From contig DVLP01000269.1 in assembly GCA_018715445.1 (NCBI GenBank), positions 1 to 5,910 on the forward strand: DNA of 5,910 nt. The letters are read 5' to 3'. Origin of the DNA: Candidatus Avipropionibacterium avicola (GTDB lineage Bacteria > Actinomycetota > Actinomycetes > Propionibacteriales > Propionibacteriaceae). The notes beneath the pieces were generated by a model. That model saw only the letters and a program-made list of their open reading frames with translations, did not search any database and was not told the DNA's origin. This document shows, piece by piece, positions 1 to 5,910 of this stretch. The translations under genes and the position numbers were made by a program. Position 1 is the stretch's first letter. Every line of letters begins with the position of its first letter.

Positions 1-1565
1 CATCGCAGATCCTCCTCGTCCTGGTCGCTGACCTGGCTCCGGGCCTCGTCGGCGGGGACACCGGCCATCATCAGGCCGAGCACCTCGCGGCCGACCTCCG
101 GCTCGACGATGCCCACGATCTTGCCGCGGAACATCACCGCGATCCGGTCCGACAGCGCGATCACCTCGTCGAGCTCGGTCGAGATCAGCAGCACCGCGGT
201 CCCGGTGTCACGCTCGTCGACGATCCGGTTGTGCAGGAACTCGATGGCCCCCACGTCGACCCCACGGGTCGGCTGGTTGGCCACCAGGAGGGACAGTGGC
301 CGCGACAACTCACGGGCCAGCACGACCTTCTGCTGGTTGCCCCCGGACAGCGACGACACCGGCGACTCGATCGAGGTGCACCGGATGTCGAACTCAGCGA
401 CCCGGTCGATGGCGTTGGTCGCGATCGCCTGGCGGTCCAACACACTCGCCCGGCTGTACGAGGGTGACCGGGTCTGGTTGAGCACCAGGTTGTCGGCGAT
501 CGAGAAGGTCCCGACGAAGCCGTCGGTCTTGCGGTCCTCGGGGACGAAGCCGACCCCGGCCCCGATCGTACGGCGTGGGGACAGCCGGTTCAGCAGCCGC
601 CCGTCCAGCCGGATCTCTCCGGCGATGGCCCGGGTGAGGCCCAACAAGGTCTCGGCCAGCTCGGTCTGGCCGTTGCCCTGCACCCCGGCGATCCCGAGCA
701 CCTCCCCACCGGCAACGGTGAGGTCCACGTCGTCGACCACCACCTGCCCAGCCGGGTTGGCGACGCTGAGGTGGCTGATCTCCAACCGGGCCGGACCGGT
801 CCGGGCCGGTTCCTTGGTGACCGTCAGGCTGACATTGCGCCCCACCATCAGCTCGGCCAGGCGTGCCTCGGAGTCGGAGGCCTCGGCCTGACCGACCACC
901 CGGCCCCGGCGGATCACGGTGATCCGGTCGGCGATCGCTCGGACCTCGCGCAGTTTGTGCGTGATGAAGACGATCCCACGGCCCTCGTCGCGCAGCTCGC
1001 GCATCACCCGCATCAACTCGTCGATCTCCTGCGGGGTGAGCACGGCGGTCGGCTCGTCCAGGATCAGGAACCTGGCCTCGTTGGCCAACGCCTTGAGGAT
1101 CTCGACCCGCTGCTGCACACCGACCGGCAGGTCCTCCACGACGGCATCGGGATCGACCTGCAGACCGAATCGGGCCGACAGCTCACGCACCTTGCGGCGG
1201 GCGGCCTGGCGCGACAACGGCCGCGCACCGGCATGGCTGAGCGCGATGTTCTCGGCCACGGTGAACACCGGCACCAACATGAAGTGCTGGTGCACCATGC
1301 CGATGCCGGCGGCGATCGCGTCGCGCGGACTGGCGATGCGCACCGGCTGACCGTCGACCACGATCTCGCCGCTGTCGGGCTGCATCATCCCGTACAGCAC
1401 GTTCATCAGGGTCGACTTGCCGGCGCCGTTCTCCCCGAGCAGGCAGTGGATCTCGCCGGTCGCCACCGACACCGAGATGGCGTCGTTGGCGACCAGCGGT
1501 CCGAACCGTTTGGTGATCCCGACCAGTTCCAGCCCGTGGTCGGCCGGGGCGTCGACGGTCCTCAC
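1..1565 (-). CDS. Nucleoside-type ABC importer, tandem ATP-binding protein (NupO/RbsA-like), 3' end outside window
   Basis: Cytoplasmic ATPase subunit that would power uptake of the ligand bound by the upstream lipoprotein. The visible 521 residues hold two ABC domains. Domain 1 is complete: Walker A GENGAGKST (44-52), signature LPVGVQQR (146-153), Walker B LILDEPT with D170 and E171. Domain 2 is degenerate: its P-loop reads GVQGNGQ (294-300) without the lysine, its signature LSGGNQQK (406-413) is intact, and its Walker B reads ANQPTRG, with N430 and Q431 where Asp-Glu are expected. This asymmetry is normal in the sugar/nucleoside (RbsA, MglA, NupO) class. The GTG start overlaps the lipoprotein stop as GTGA. 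No proper Shine-Dalgarno is visible, so translational coupling is likely. No stop occurs before the window edge; the last residues form an acidic tail after GLMMAG, so little is probably missing. Pairing with a BMP protein favours nucleosides over sugars. The family is certain; the ligand is inferred. Confidence 0.93.
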   Translation of the reverse strand, partial: MRTVDAPADHGLELVGITKRFGPLVANDAISVSVATGEIHCLLGENGAGKSTLMNVLYGMMQPDSGEIVVDGQPVRIASPRDAIAAGIGMVHQHFMLVPVFTVAENIALSHAGARPLSRQAARRKVRELSARFGLQVDPDAVVEDLPVGVQQRVEILKALANEARFLILDEPTAVLTPQEIDELMRVMRELRDEGRGIVFITHKLREVRAIADRITVIRRGRVVGQAEASDSEARLAELMVGRNVSLTVTKEPARTGPARLEISHLSVANPAGQVVVDDVDLTVAGGEVLGIAGVQGNGQTELAETLLGLTRAIAGEIRLDGRLLNRLSPRRTIGAGVGFVPEDRKTDGFVGTFSIADNLVLNQTRSPSYSRASVLDRQAIATNAIDRVAEFDIRCTSIESPVSSLSGGNQQKVVLARELSRPLSLLVANQPTRGVDVGAIEFLHNRIVDERDTGTAVLLISTELDEVIALSDRIAVMFRGKIVGIVEPEVGREVLGLMMAGVPADEARSQVSDQDEEDLR

Positions 1566-2689
1566 CCCTGCGGCTGGGCCTGCGACTCGATCGTGATCGC
1601 GCCGGAGATGATGTCGGCCTTCAGCTGCTCCAGCTCGGACTTGACCTCGTCGGAGATCTTCGAGTCGAACTCGTGGAAGGGCGACAGTCCGGTGCCCTCG
1701 TTCTCCAGGGTGCCGACGTAGGGGGTGTTGTCCCACTTGTCCTCGTAGGCGGCCCTGATCGCATCGGTCACCGCCAGGTCCATGCCCTTGAAGACGCTGG
1801 AGACCAGCGAGGAGCAGTACGCCTCGGCCGAGACGCAGCCGTCGGTGTCGACCCAGATCGCGTGGACCTTGTCACCGGAGGCCTTCGCCACCTGCAGCGC
1901 GCCCTCACCGGCCGGACCGGCCACCGGGAACAGGATGTCGGCCCCCTGACGCACCAGGTCCTCGGCGACCTGCTTGCCACCGGCCACGTTCTCGAACGGG
2001 TTGTCACCGGAGACGAACTGACCGTCCTGCTTCTCGGCGTTCCAGCCGATCACCTGGACGTCGGTCCCCTTCTGCTCGTTGTAGTAGGCGACCCCTTGGG
2101 CGAAGCCGTCCATGAAGATCGTCACGGTCGGGATGTTCGCACCACCGAAGGTGCCGACCTTGCCGGTCGTGGACTGCGAAGCGGCGAGGTAGCCACCGAG
2201 GAACGAGGACTCGGCGGTGTTGAACTCCAGCGGCTTGAGGTTGGGCACGTCCTCGTACCCCTCGGGAGCGGCGTCCACGATCGCGAACTGGATGTCGGGG
2301 TTGGCCTTGGCGGCCGCGATGGTGGCATCGGCCAGCAGGAAGCCGACCGTGACCACCACGCTGCAGTCGGCATCGACCATCGACTGGATGTTCTTGGTGA
2401 AGTCCGAGACGTTCTTGGACTCGACCTCGGCGGTCTCGATCCCGAGCTCGTCCTTGGCATCGGTCAGGCCCTTGTGGGAGGTCTGGTTGAACGACTTGTC
2501 GTCGAAGCCGCCGGAGTCGGAGACCATGCAGGCCTTGAAGTCGGCGTTGCCCGAGCCGCCACCACCGGTGGTGGCCTGCTCGCCGCCGGTGGGTTGGGTG
2601 CCGGGTTCGGCCGGCGGTTCGGCGCAGCCGGCCAGCGTGGCGGCGCCCAGGGACAGCAGCATGGGGATCGCGATCAGGTTCTTCTTCAC
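1562..2689 (-). CDS. BMP/PnrA-family substrate-binding lipoprotein of a nucleoside-type ABC importer
   Basis: Extracytoplasmic ligand-binding protein of 375 residues, a usual length for the BMP (TmpC/PnrA, Med) family, whose studied members bind purine or other nucleosides. A lipoprotein signal is clear: KK at 2-3, a hydrophobic stretch, and lipobox LAGC with the lipidated cysteine at 22. A Gly/Thr/Pro-rich linker (about 23-49) tethers the domain to the membrane. Family landmarks are SDSGGFDDKSFNQ (57-69), VTVGFLLADA (113-122), the FNTAESSFLGGYLAA region (156-170), GTFGG (179-183), WVDTDG (279-284) and GTLENEGTGLSPF (326-338). The GTG start is fixed by the lipoprotein signal and by a GAGGAG Shine-Dalgarno 7 nt upstream. 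Four further cysteines (54, 109, 285, 292) are unusual for an exported protein and may form disulfides. It is first in the importer operon, with a candidate promoter upstream, and overlaps the ATPase gene by 4 bp. The exact ligand is not determined. Confidence 0.95.
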   Translation of the reverse strand: MKKNLIAIPMLLSLGAATLAGCAEPPAEPGTQPTGGEQATTGGGGSGNADFKACMVSDSGGFDDKSFNQTSHKGLTDAKDELGIETAEVESKNVSDFTKNIQSMVDADCSVVVTVGFLLADATIAAAKANPDIQFAIVDAAPEGYEDVPNLKPLEFNTAESSFLGGYLAASQSTTGKVGTFGGANIPTVTIFMDGFAQGVAYYNEQKGTDVQVIGWNAEKQDGQFVSGDNPFENVAGGKQVAEDLVRQGADILFPVAGPAGEGALQVAKASGDKVHAIWVDTDGCVSAEAYCSSLVSSVFKGMDLAVTDAIRAAYEDKWDNTPYVGTLENEGTGLSPFHEFDSKISDEVKSELEQLKADIISGAITIESQAQPQG

Positions 2690-2696
2690 GTCGAGG

Positions 2697-2702
2697 CTCC
2701 TC
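2697..2702 (-). promoter_or_regulatory. Shine-Dalgarno sequence of the BMP lipoprotein gene
   Basis: GAGGAG on the minus strand, 7 nt before the GTG start at 2689. It is the best ribosome binding site in the window. It decides the non-ATG start and suggests strong translation, as expected for a binding protein needed in excess over its transporter. Confidence 0.8.
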
Positions 2703-2720
2703 GTTCACGCCGGGTACGGG

Positions 2721-2748
2721 TGTCGGACCGGGTTTCGGTGCGCCGACA
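2721..2748. repeat. Interrupted inverted repeat in the BMP upstream region
   Basis: Outer arms TGTCGG (2721-2726) and CCGACA (2743-2748) are perfect complements. Nested inside, ACCG (2727-2730) pairs with CGGT (2736-2739) around a 5-nt loop, leaving three unpaired bases (2740-2742) on one side. This gives up to 10 base pairs. It lies 32-59 bp before the BMP start and overlaps the candidate -10 box. It could be a repressor operator or, if transcription starts further upstream, a stem-loop in the leader. No T-tract follows on the transcribed strand, so it is not an intrinsic terminator. The complementarity is seen directly; a function is inference, and a short repeat of this kind can arise by chance in GC-rich DNA. 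Confidence 0.45.
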
Positions 2749-2775
2749 GTAGCCCCTCGATCCGGCGGTTGTCTT
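2746..2775 (-). promoter_or_regulatory. Candidate sigma-70-type promoter for the BMP importer operon
   Basis: On the minus strand AAGACA (2775-2770, 4 of 6 matches to TTGACA) is followed after 18 bp by TACTGT (2751-2746, a TAnnnT -10). This would start transcription near 2739 and give a leader of about 50 nt. The sequence just upstream (2771-2820) is about 52% GC, against roughly two thirds elsewhere, as expected near a promoter. The gap is also the only one in the window longer than 100 bp. The -35 match is weak and actinobacterial promoters are variable, so the exact boxes are tentative. A promoter somewhere in this gap is more certain than this particular one. Confidence 0.4.
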
Positions 2776-2825
2776 GTGAACGGACGGGCCGATATCTGAA
2801 TGTGACTGACGAGTAACCAGAGTGG

Positions 2826-4010
2826 TCAGCGAGGCATCACGGCCAGTTGGCTCATCAGCCGGACCCCGACCGCGATCGCCGCCTCGTCGACCACGAAACT
2901 GCCCTGGTGCAGGTCGACCGAGGTGGTCGCCGTGGGTGGGCGGACGCCGAGGCGCATCATCGAGCCCGGCACCTGCTGGGTCATCCACCCGAAGTCCTCG
3001 CCCCCGAGCGACTGGGCGGTCGGTTCGCAGGCATCCGGACCGAGCGCGATCAGCGCCGCAGCCTCCTGCACGGCGGTGATCTCCGGGTGGTTGACCACCG
3101 GTGGGACGGCCCGGACCAGGTCGAGGGCGAAGCCGACCCCGTACGGCGCGACGATCTGCGACAGCACCGACTCGAGCCGGTCGCCGGCCTCGCGCCAGGC
3201 ATCGAGGTCGAGGGCTCGCAGGGTCCCGCCGAGATGGCCCTCGGCCGGGATCGCATTGGGCGCAGCCCCGGCGTGCACACTGCCCCACACCAACGAGACC
3301 CCGCCCCGCGGATCGACCACCCGGGACAGCACCAGCGGGCCCTGGGTCACCAGGGCACCGATCGCCCCGACCACGTCGTGGGTCAGGTGCGGACGGGAGG
3401 TGTGCCCACCAGGACCGGTCAGCCGGACCGAGATCAGGTCGGTCGCCGAGGTGATCGGTCCCGGTGTCAGTCCGATCCGGCCCACCTCGACCCGCGGATC
3501 GCAGTGCAGGGCATGGACCTCACTGACCCCCTCCAGCACCCCTTCGGCGATCACCTTGCCGGCCCCACCGGGCTGGATCTCCTCGGCCGGTTGGAAGATC
3601 ACCCGTACCGGGTGGGGCAGCTGGCCCTGCCGCGCCAGCGCGGCCAGGGTGAGCGCGGCCCCGAGCGCGATCGTGGTGTGCACGTCGTGGCCGCAGGCGT
3701 GGCACACCCCGTCGATGGTCGAGGCGTACGGCAGGCCGGTGGTCTCCTGGATCGGCAAGGCATCGATGTCGGCCCGGATCGCGATCATCGGTCCGTCGAG
3801 CGAGGCGCCGATGTCGACCCGGACCCCGGTGCCCAGCGCGAAGACGGTCGGGCTGAGACCGGCGGCGGTGAGGGCGTCGACGATGCGGCCCGTCGTCCGG
3901 GACTCGGTGAAGCCGAGCTCGGGGTGGGCGTGCAGGTCGCGGCGGAAGGCGATCAACTCGCCCTCGCGCGCGGCCACCTGGTCCTGGATCAGTGTCGTCG
4001 GATCGCTCAC
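2826..4010 (-). CDS. M20D-family metal-dependent amidohydrolase (hippurate/aminoacylase-like)
   Basis: Predicted cytoplasmic hydrolase of amide bonds in N-acyl amino acids or related conjugates, using a two-metal centre. The 394-residue length is typical. Landmarks are FRRDLHAHPELGF (22-34), RADIDALPIQE (79-89), HACGHDVH with metal-ligand C106 and H108 (104-111), PAEE with catalytic E143 and metal-binding E144, H169 in LHCDP, the dimerisation-domain GPGGHTSRPH (199-208), GGEDFGWM (336-343), and H368 in DLHQGSF as the last ligand. All expected metal ligands of the subfamily are present, so it should be active. I chose GTG at 4010; the open frame continues upstream only inside the phosphotransferase gene. 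GTG at 3977 (residue 12), with AGGA 4 nt before it, is a real alternative, since 4010 has no clear Shine-Dalgarno. It follows the phosphotransferase gene by 32 bp. Related enzymes include hippuricase, IAA-amino acid hydrolases and AbgB; sequence alone does not give the substrate. Confidence 0.93.
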   Translation of the reverse strand: MSDPTTLIQDQVAAREGELIAFRRDLHAHPELGFTESRTTGRIVDALTAAGLSPTVFALGTGVRVDIGASLDGPMIAIRADIDALPIQETTGLPYASTIDGVCHACGHDVHTTIALGAALTLAALARQGQLPHPVRVIFQPAEEIQPGGAGKVIAEGVLEGVSEVHALHCDPRVEVGRIGLTPGPITSATDLISVRLTGPGGHTSRPHLTHDVVGAIGALVTQGPLVLSRVVDPRGGVSLVWGSVHAGAAPNAIPAEGHLGGTLRALDLDAWREAGDRLESVLSQIVAPYGVGFALDLVRAVPPVVNHPEITAVQEAAALIALGPDACEPTAQSLGGEDFGWMTQQVPGSMMRLGVRPPTATTSVDLHQGSFVVDEAAIAVGVRLMSQLAVMPR

Positions 4011-4042
4011 CGGGACAGTCTCGCAGCCTGGGCGGGCCCAGC

Positions 4043-5284
4043 TCAGGTGACCTGACGGACGAGGGCCTCGGCGGCGTCGACGATCGCCCGCGTCTCGGCC
4101 TCCCACTGTGGCTCCTGGCCCCGGTACGGCCCGGTCGCCAGCGAGATGATCACCGCGGCCGCCCGCAGCCGCAGCTCGACCGGGTCGACCCGCTCGTCGA
4201 AGACCGGGACCCACTCCTGCAGCAACGACTGCACCCGCGCGGCCTGCTGGGCGTTCATCCGTTGCACGGTGGACAGATGGGCCACCAGGCAGGCCAGGTC
4301 GTCGGCCCGCCGGCCGGGCCCGGCGGTGTCGACGTCGAGGATCCCCGAGACCATCCCGCCGGCCACGAAGAGCTGGCCCTCGTGGAAGTCGCCATGGGTG
4401 GCCTCGGTGCCCAGCGGGATCGTCGACAGCCCCTGCCGGATCAGTCCGGCCATCCACTCCAGGCGGGGCCGCTGGTCGGGCATCGCCCCGGCAACGATCT
4501 CGACGTAGTGGTCGACCGCGTCGCTCCACGGCGGACGTCGGGTGAGTTGGGCGATCGCCGGCGGCATCGCGTCCAGCACCCCGATCAGGTTCTCGGCGGT
4601 GCACGGGGAGACCGGGTCGAAGATTGCCTGGGCCAGCGGCCGCCCGGTCAGTTCCCGCAGCACCAGCAGATGGTCACTGGTGGCGGCGGCCACCGGCGGG
4701 GCCGGCACCCCGGCAGCCAACAGCAACTCGTGGCGTTGCAGCACCTCGGCAAAATTGCGCTGACGCAGCACCTTGACGTACAGGGTGGTGCTCGGCTGAC
4801 CGGTCGGGGTCACCACGCAGCGCAGCACGGCGCGACGGCGCGGGCGGTAGCCGATCATCTCCAGGGTGATCTGCTCCGCGGCCACGGCCGGGGTGAAGAC
4901 GTTGTGCTCGTTGAGCACGGTCATCATCCCGGTCGGCAGGGCGGCCCGTGGCAGCCCGGGCAGGTCCGGATCGCGCGGGTAGAGCCAGACCGCGACCTCA
5001 CGCTCACCGTCGGCGAACAGCACCGCCCGATGGTCGGAGCTGGTCGAGCCGCCGGCCCTGGCCGAGACCCCGAGGACCTCTTCGCGCTCGCCGAACGGCC
5101 ACTTGACGATCGCGGTGTAGGTCGCGGTCGTGCTCAGGTTCGGGTGGTGGTCGACATGGTCGAGGTCCCAACTGACCAGCTCGCCGCCGCCGTGGTCGAC
5201 AGCGGCCCGCAACAGGTCACTGACCGCCTCGGTCGTCAACAACTCCGACCCGTCGCGGTCACGCAAGGATGAGATGCGGTTCAT
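4043..5284 (-). CDS. APH-fold phosphotransferase family protein, substrate unknown
   Basis: 413-residue protein with a kinase-like aminoglycoside phosphotransferase (APH) fold, predicted to transfer phosphate from ATP to a small hydroxylated substrate in the cytoplasm. YRPRRRAVLR (146-155) leads into the N-lobe strand with the likely ATP-binding lysine K171 (LYVKVL). VLRELTGRPL (208-217) is the hinge. The catalytic loop HGDFHEGQ (297-304) carries base D299, with Gln304 at the metal-binding position that is Asn in many APH enzymes; maltokinase-like relatives also have Gln. ILDVDTAGPG (315-324) supplies the metal-binding D317. About 130 residues precede the recognisable kinase core, including a strand-rich stretch around 52-102. 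The ATG start has GAGGA only 3 nt upstream, closer than usual. It begins 23 bp after trpS and is followed by the amidohydrolase, so co-transcription is likely but explains little. The family is clear. Antibiotic resistance should not be inferred, since most chromosomal actinobacterial members of this family are uncharacterised. Confidence 0.88.
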   Translation of the reverse strand: MNRISSLRDRDGSELLTTEAVSDLLRAAVDHGGGELVSWDLDHVDHHPNLSTTATYTAIVKWPFGEREEVLGVSARAGGSTSSDHRAVLFADGEREVAVWLYPRDPDLPGLPRAALPTGMMTVLNEHNVFTPAVAAEQITLEMIGYRPRRRAVLRCVVTPTGQPSTTLYVKVLRQRNFAEVLQRHELLLAAGVPAPPVAAATSDHLLVLRELTGRPLAQAIFDPVSPCTAENLIGVLDAMPPAIAQLTRRPPWSDAVDHYVEIVAGAMPDQRPRLEWMAGLIRQGLSTIPLGTEATHGDFHEGQLFVAGGMVSGILDVDTAGPGRRADDLACLVAHLSTVQRMNAQQAARVQSLLQEWVPVFDERVDPVELRLRAAAVIISLATGPYRGQEPQWEAETRAIVDAAEALVRQVT

Positions 5285-5307
5285 CCGTCCTCACTCTGGG
5301 CTCAGGC

Positions 5308-5910
5308 TCACCGACGTGACGGCGGGAGCAGTCCGATCTTGCGGTAGACCTTGGAAAGGGTACGGCTTGCCACCCCCCGGGCGCGGTCGGCGCCCCGGGC
5401 GAGGATCTGTTCGAGTTCGGTCTTCTCGCCGAGCAGTTCGTTGGTCCGCTCGCGGAACGGGCTGATCACGGCATTGACCGCGTCGGCGGTGGCGACCTTG
5501 AGGTCCCCGTACCCCTTGCCCTCGAACTCGGCGACCAAGGTGTCGATGTCACGTCCGGAGAAGGCCGACAGGATGCTCAGCAGGTTGGCGACGCCGGGCT
5601 TGTTCTCCTCGTCGTAGGCGATCTCCCGACCGGAGTCGGTGACCGCCGAGCGGAACTTCTTGGCGTTGACCGACGGCTCGTCGAGGAGCTCGATGATGCC
5701 GTTCGGGGAGGAGGCCGACTTGCTCATCTTCACCGTCGGGTCCTGCAGGTCCATGATCCGCCCGACCGAGGTGACGATGTGCGGCTCGGGGACCACGAAG
5801 GTCGGGGAGAAACGGGTGTTGAAGCGCTGGGCGAGGTCGCGGGTGAGCTCCAGGTGTTGGCGCTGGTCCTCCCCCACCGGGACCTTGTCGGCCTGGTAGA
5901 GCAGGATGTC
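5308..5910 (-). CDS. trpS: Tryptophanyl-tRNA synthetase, C-terminal part (5' end outside window)
   Basis: Class I aminoacyl-tRNA synthetase that activates tryptophan with ATP and charges tRNA-Trp in the cytoplasm. The visible 200 residues are the C-terminal part of a protein usually about 330-350 residues long. They begin inside the catalytic domain with DILLYQADKVPVGEDQRQHLELTRDL (fragment residues 1-26 in total), a hallmark of TrpS and close TyrS relatives. The KMSKS loop is intact (fragment residues 61-65, bases 5716-5730) and is followed by SASSPNG, typical of TrpS. The rest is the helical tRNA-binding domain, ending in LLPPSRR before TGA. The frame is open to the window edge, so an internal GTG at 5877 is not the start. 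No T-rich hairpin follows the stop, and the phosphotransferase gene starts 23 bp later, so readthrough is likely. Confidence 0.97.
   Translation of the reverse strand, partial: DILLYQADKVPVGEDQRQHLELTRDLAQRFNTRFSPTFVVPEPHIVTSVGRIMDLQDPTVKMSKSASSPNGIIELLDEPSVNAKKFRSAVTDSGREIAYDEENKPGVANLLSILSAFSGRDIDTLVAEFEGKGYGDLKVATADAVNAVISPFRERTNELLGEKTELEQILARGADRARGVASRTLSKVYRKIGLLPPSRR

Noticed and set aside
2690..2825. Purine or other riboswitch ahead of the nucleoside importer
   Set aside because: The gap is 136 bp and the likely leader only about 50 nt. I could not find a conserved riboswitch core or multi-helix fold in it.
2806..2829. CTGAC/GTCAG inverted repeat over the amidohydrolase stop codon as a terminator
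   Set aside because: A 5-bp stem with a 14-nt loop and no T-run is too weak, so I cannot claim a terminator between the amidohydrolase and lipoprotein genes.
4028..4041. CTGGG/CCCAG hairpin in the gap between phosphotransferase and amidohydrolase genes as a terminator
   Set aside because: It has only a 5-bp stem with a 4-nt loop and no T-tract. Such short GC palindromes are common in this sequence.
4011..4604. Upstream extension of the amidohydrolase frame to a 592-residue protein
   Set aside because: The extra 198 residues lie almost entirely inside the phosphotransferase gene in another frame and are Arg/Gly/Pro-rich with no motif. A start at 4010 gives the normal family length.
771..5272. 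Long plus-strand open frames, for example 771-1721, 1673-2752, 2847-4055 and 3992-5272
   Set aside because: They lie antisense to well-recognised genes, their translations are rich in Arg, Gly, His and Pro with no family motif, and long antisense frames are expected in DNA this GC-rich.
4043..5284. Aminoglycoside resistance gene
   Set aside because: The fold is shared by many housekeeping small-molecule kinases. There is no mobile element nearby, and the Gln304 catalytic loop and long N-terminal region do not match classical resistance enzymes.
1..5910. A previously undescribed system such as defence, mobile element, CRISPR or biosynthetic cluster
   Set aside because: All five genes belong to familiar families with intact or family-typical motifs. 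There are no repeats, recombinases or toxin-like small genes, and the composition is uniform apart from the short promoter gap.

Overview
The window is GC-rich throughout, roughly two thirds G+C. It has GTG start codons, a Gram-positive lipoprotein signal, and proteins of actinobacterial type. I infer a high-GC actinobacterium; a Propionibacteriales-like relative is plausible, but that is a guess from memory of similar gene orders. All five genes lie on the minus strand. The coding density is about 97%, with one gap over 100 bp.

In the direction of transcription, right to left, the layout is as follows. (1) The C-terminal 200 residues of tryptophanyl-tRNA synthetase (trpS), cut by the right edge. 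(2) After 23 bp, a 413-residue APH-fold small-molecule phosphotransferase of unknown substrate. (3) After 32 bp, an M20D-type metal-dependent amidohydrolase. (4) A 136-bp gap that is less GC-rich on its upstream side. It holds a candidate promoter, an inverted repeat and a strong Shine-Dalgarno sequence. (5) A BMP/PnrA-family substrate-binding lipoprotein. (6) A tandem-domain ABC ATPase overlapping the lipoprotein gene by 4 bp (GTGA); it runs off the left edge close to its end.

Genes 5 and 6 begin a nucleoside-type ABC importer operon (BmpA/NupN-like binding protein, NupO-like ATPase). The two permeases expected for this class would lie beyond the left edge, possibly followed by nucleoside salvage genes. 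The lipoprotein would capture the ligand outside the membrane and the ATPase would power uptake. Genes 1-3 are co-directional with short gaps and no visible terminator, so they may be co-transcribed, but no shared pathway is evident.

I see no RNA genes, mobile elements, CRISPR arrays or prophage genes, and no convincing new system. This looks like ordinary chromosomal core and transport sequence. The points most worth a second look are the inverted repeat over the importer promoter, the paired cysteines in the binding protein, and the orphan phosphotransferase.
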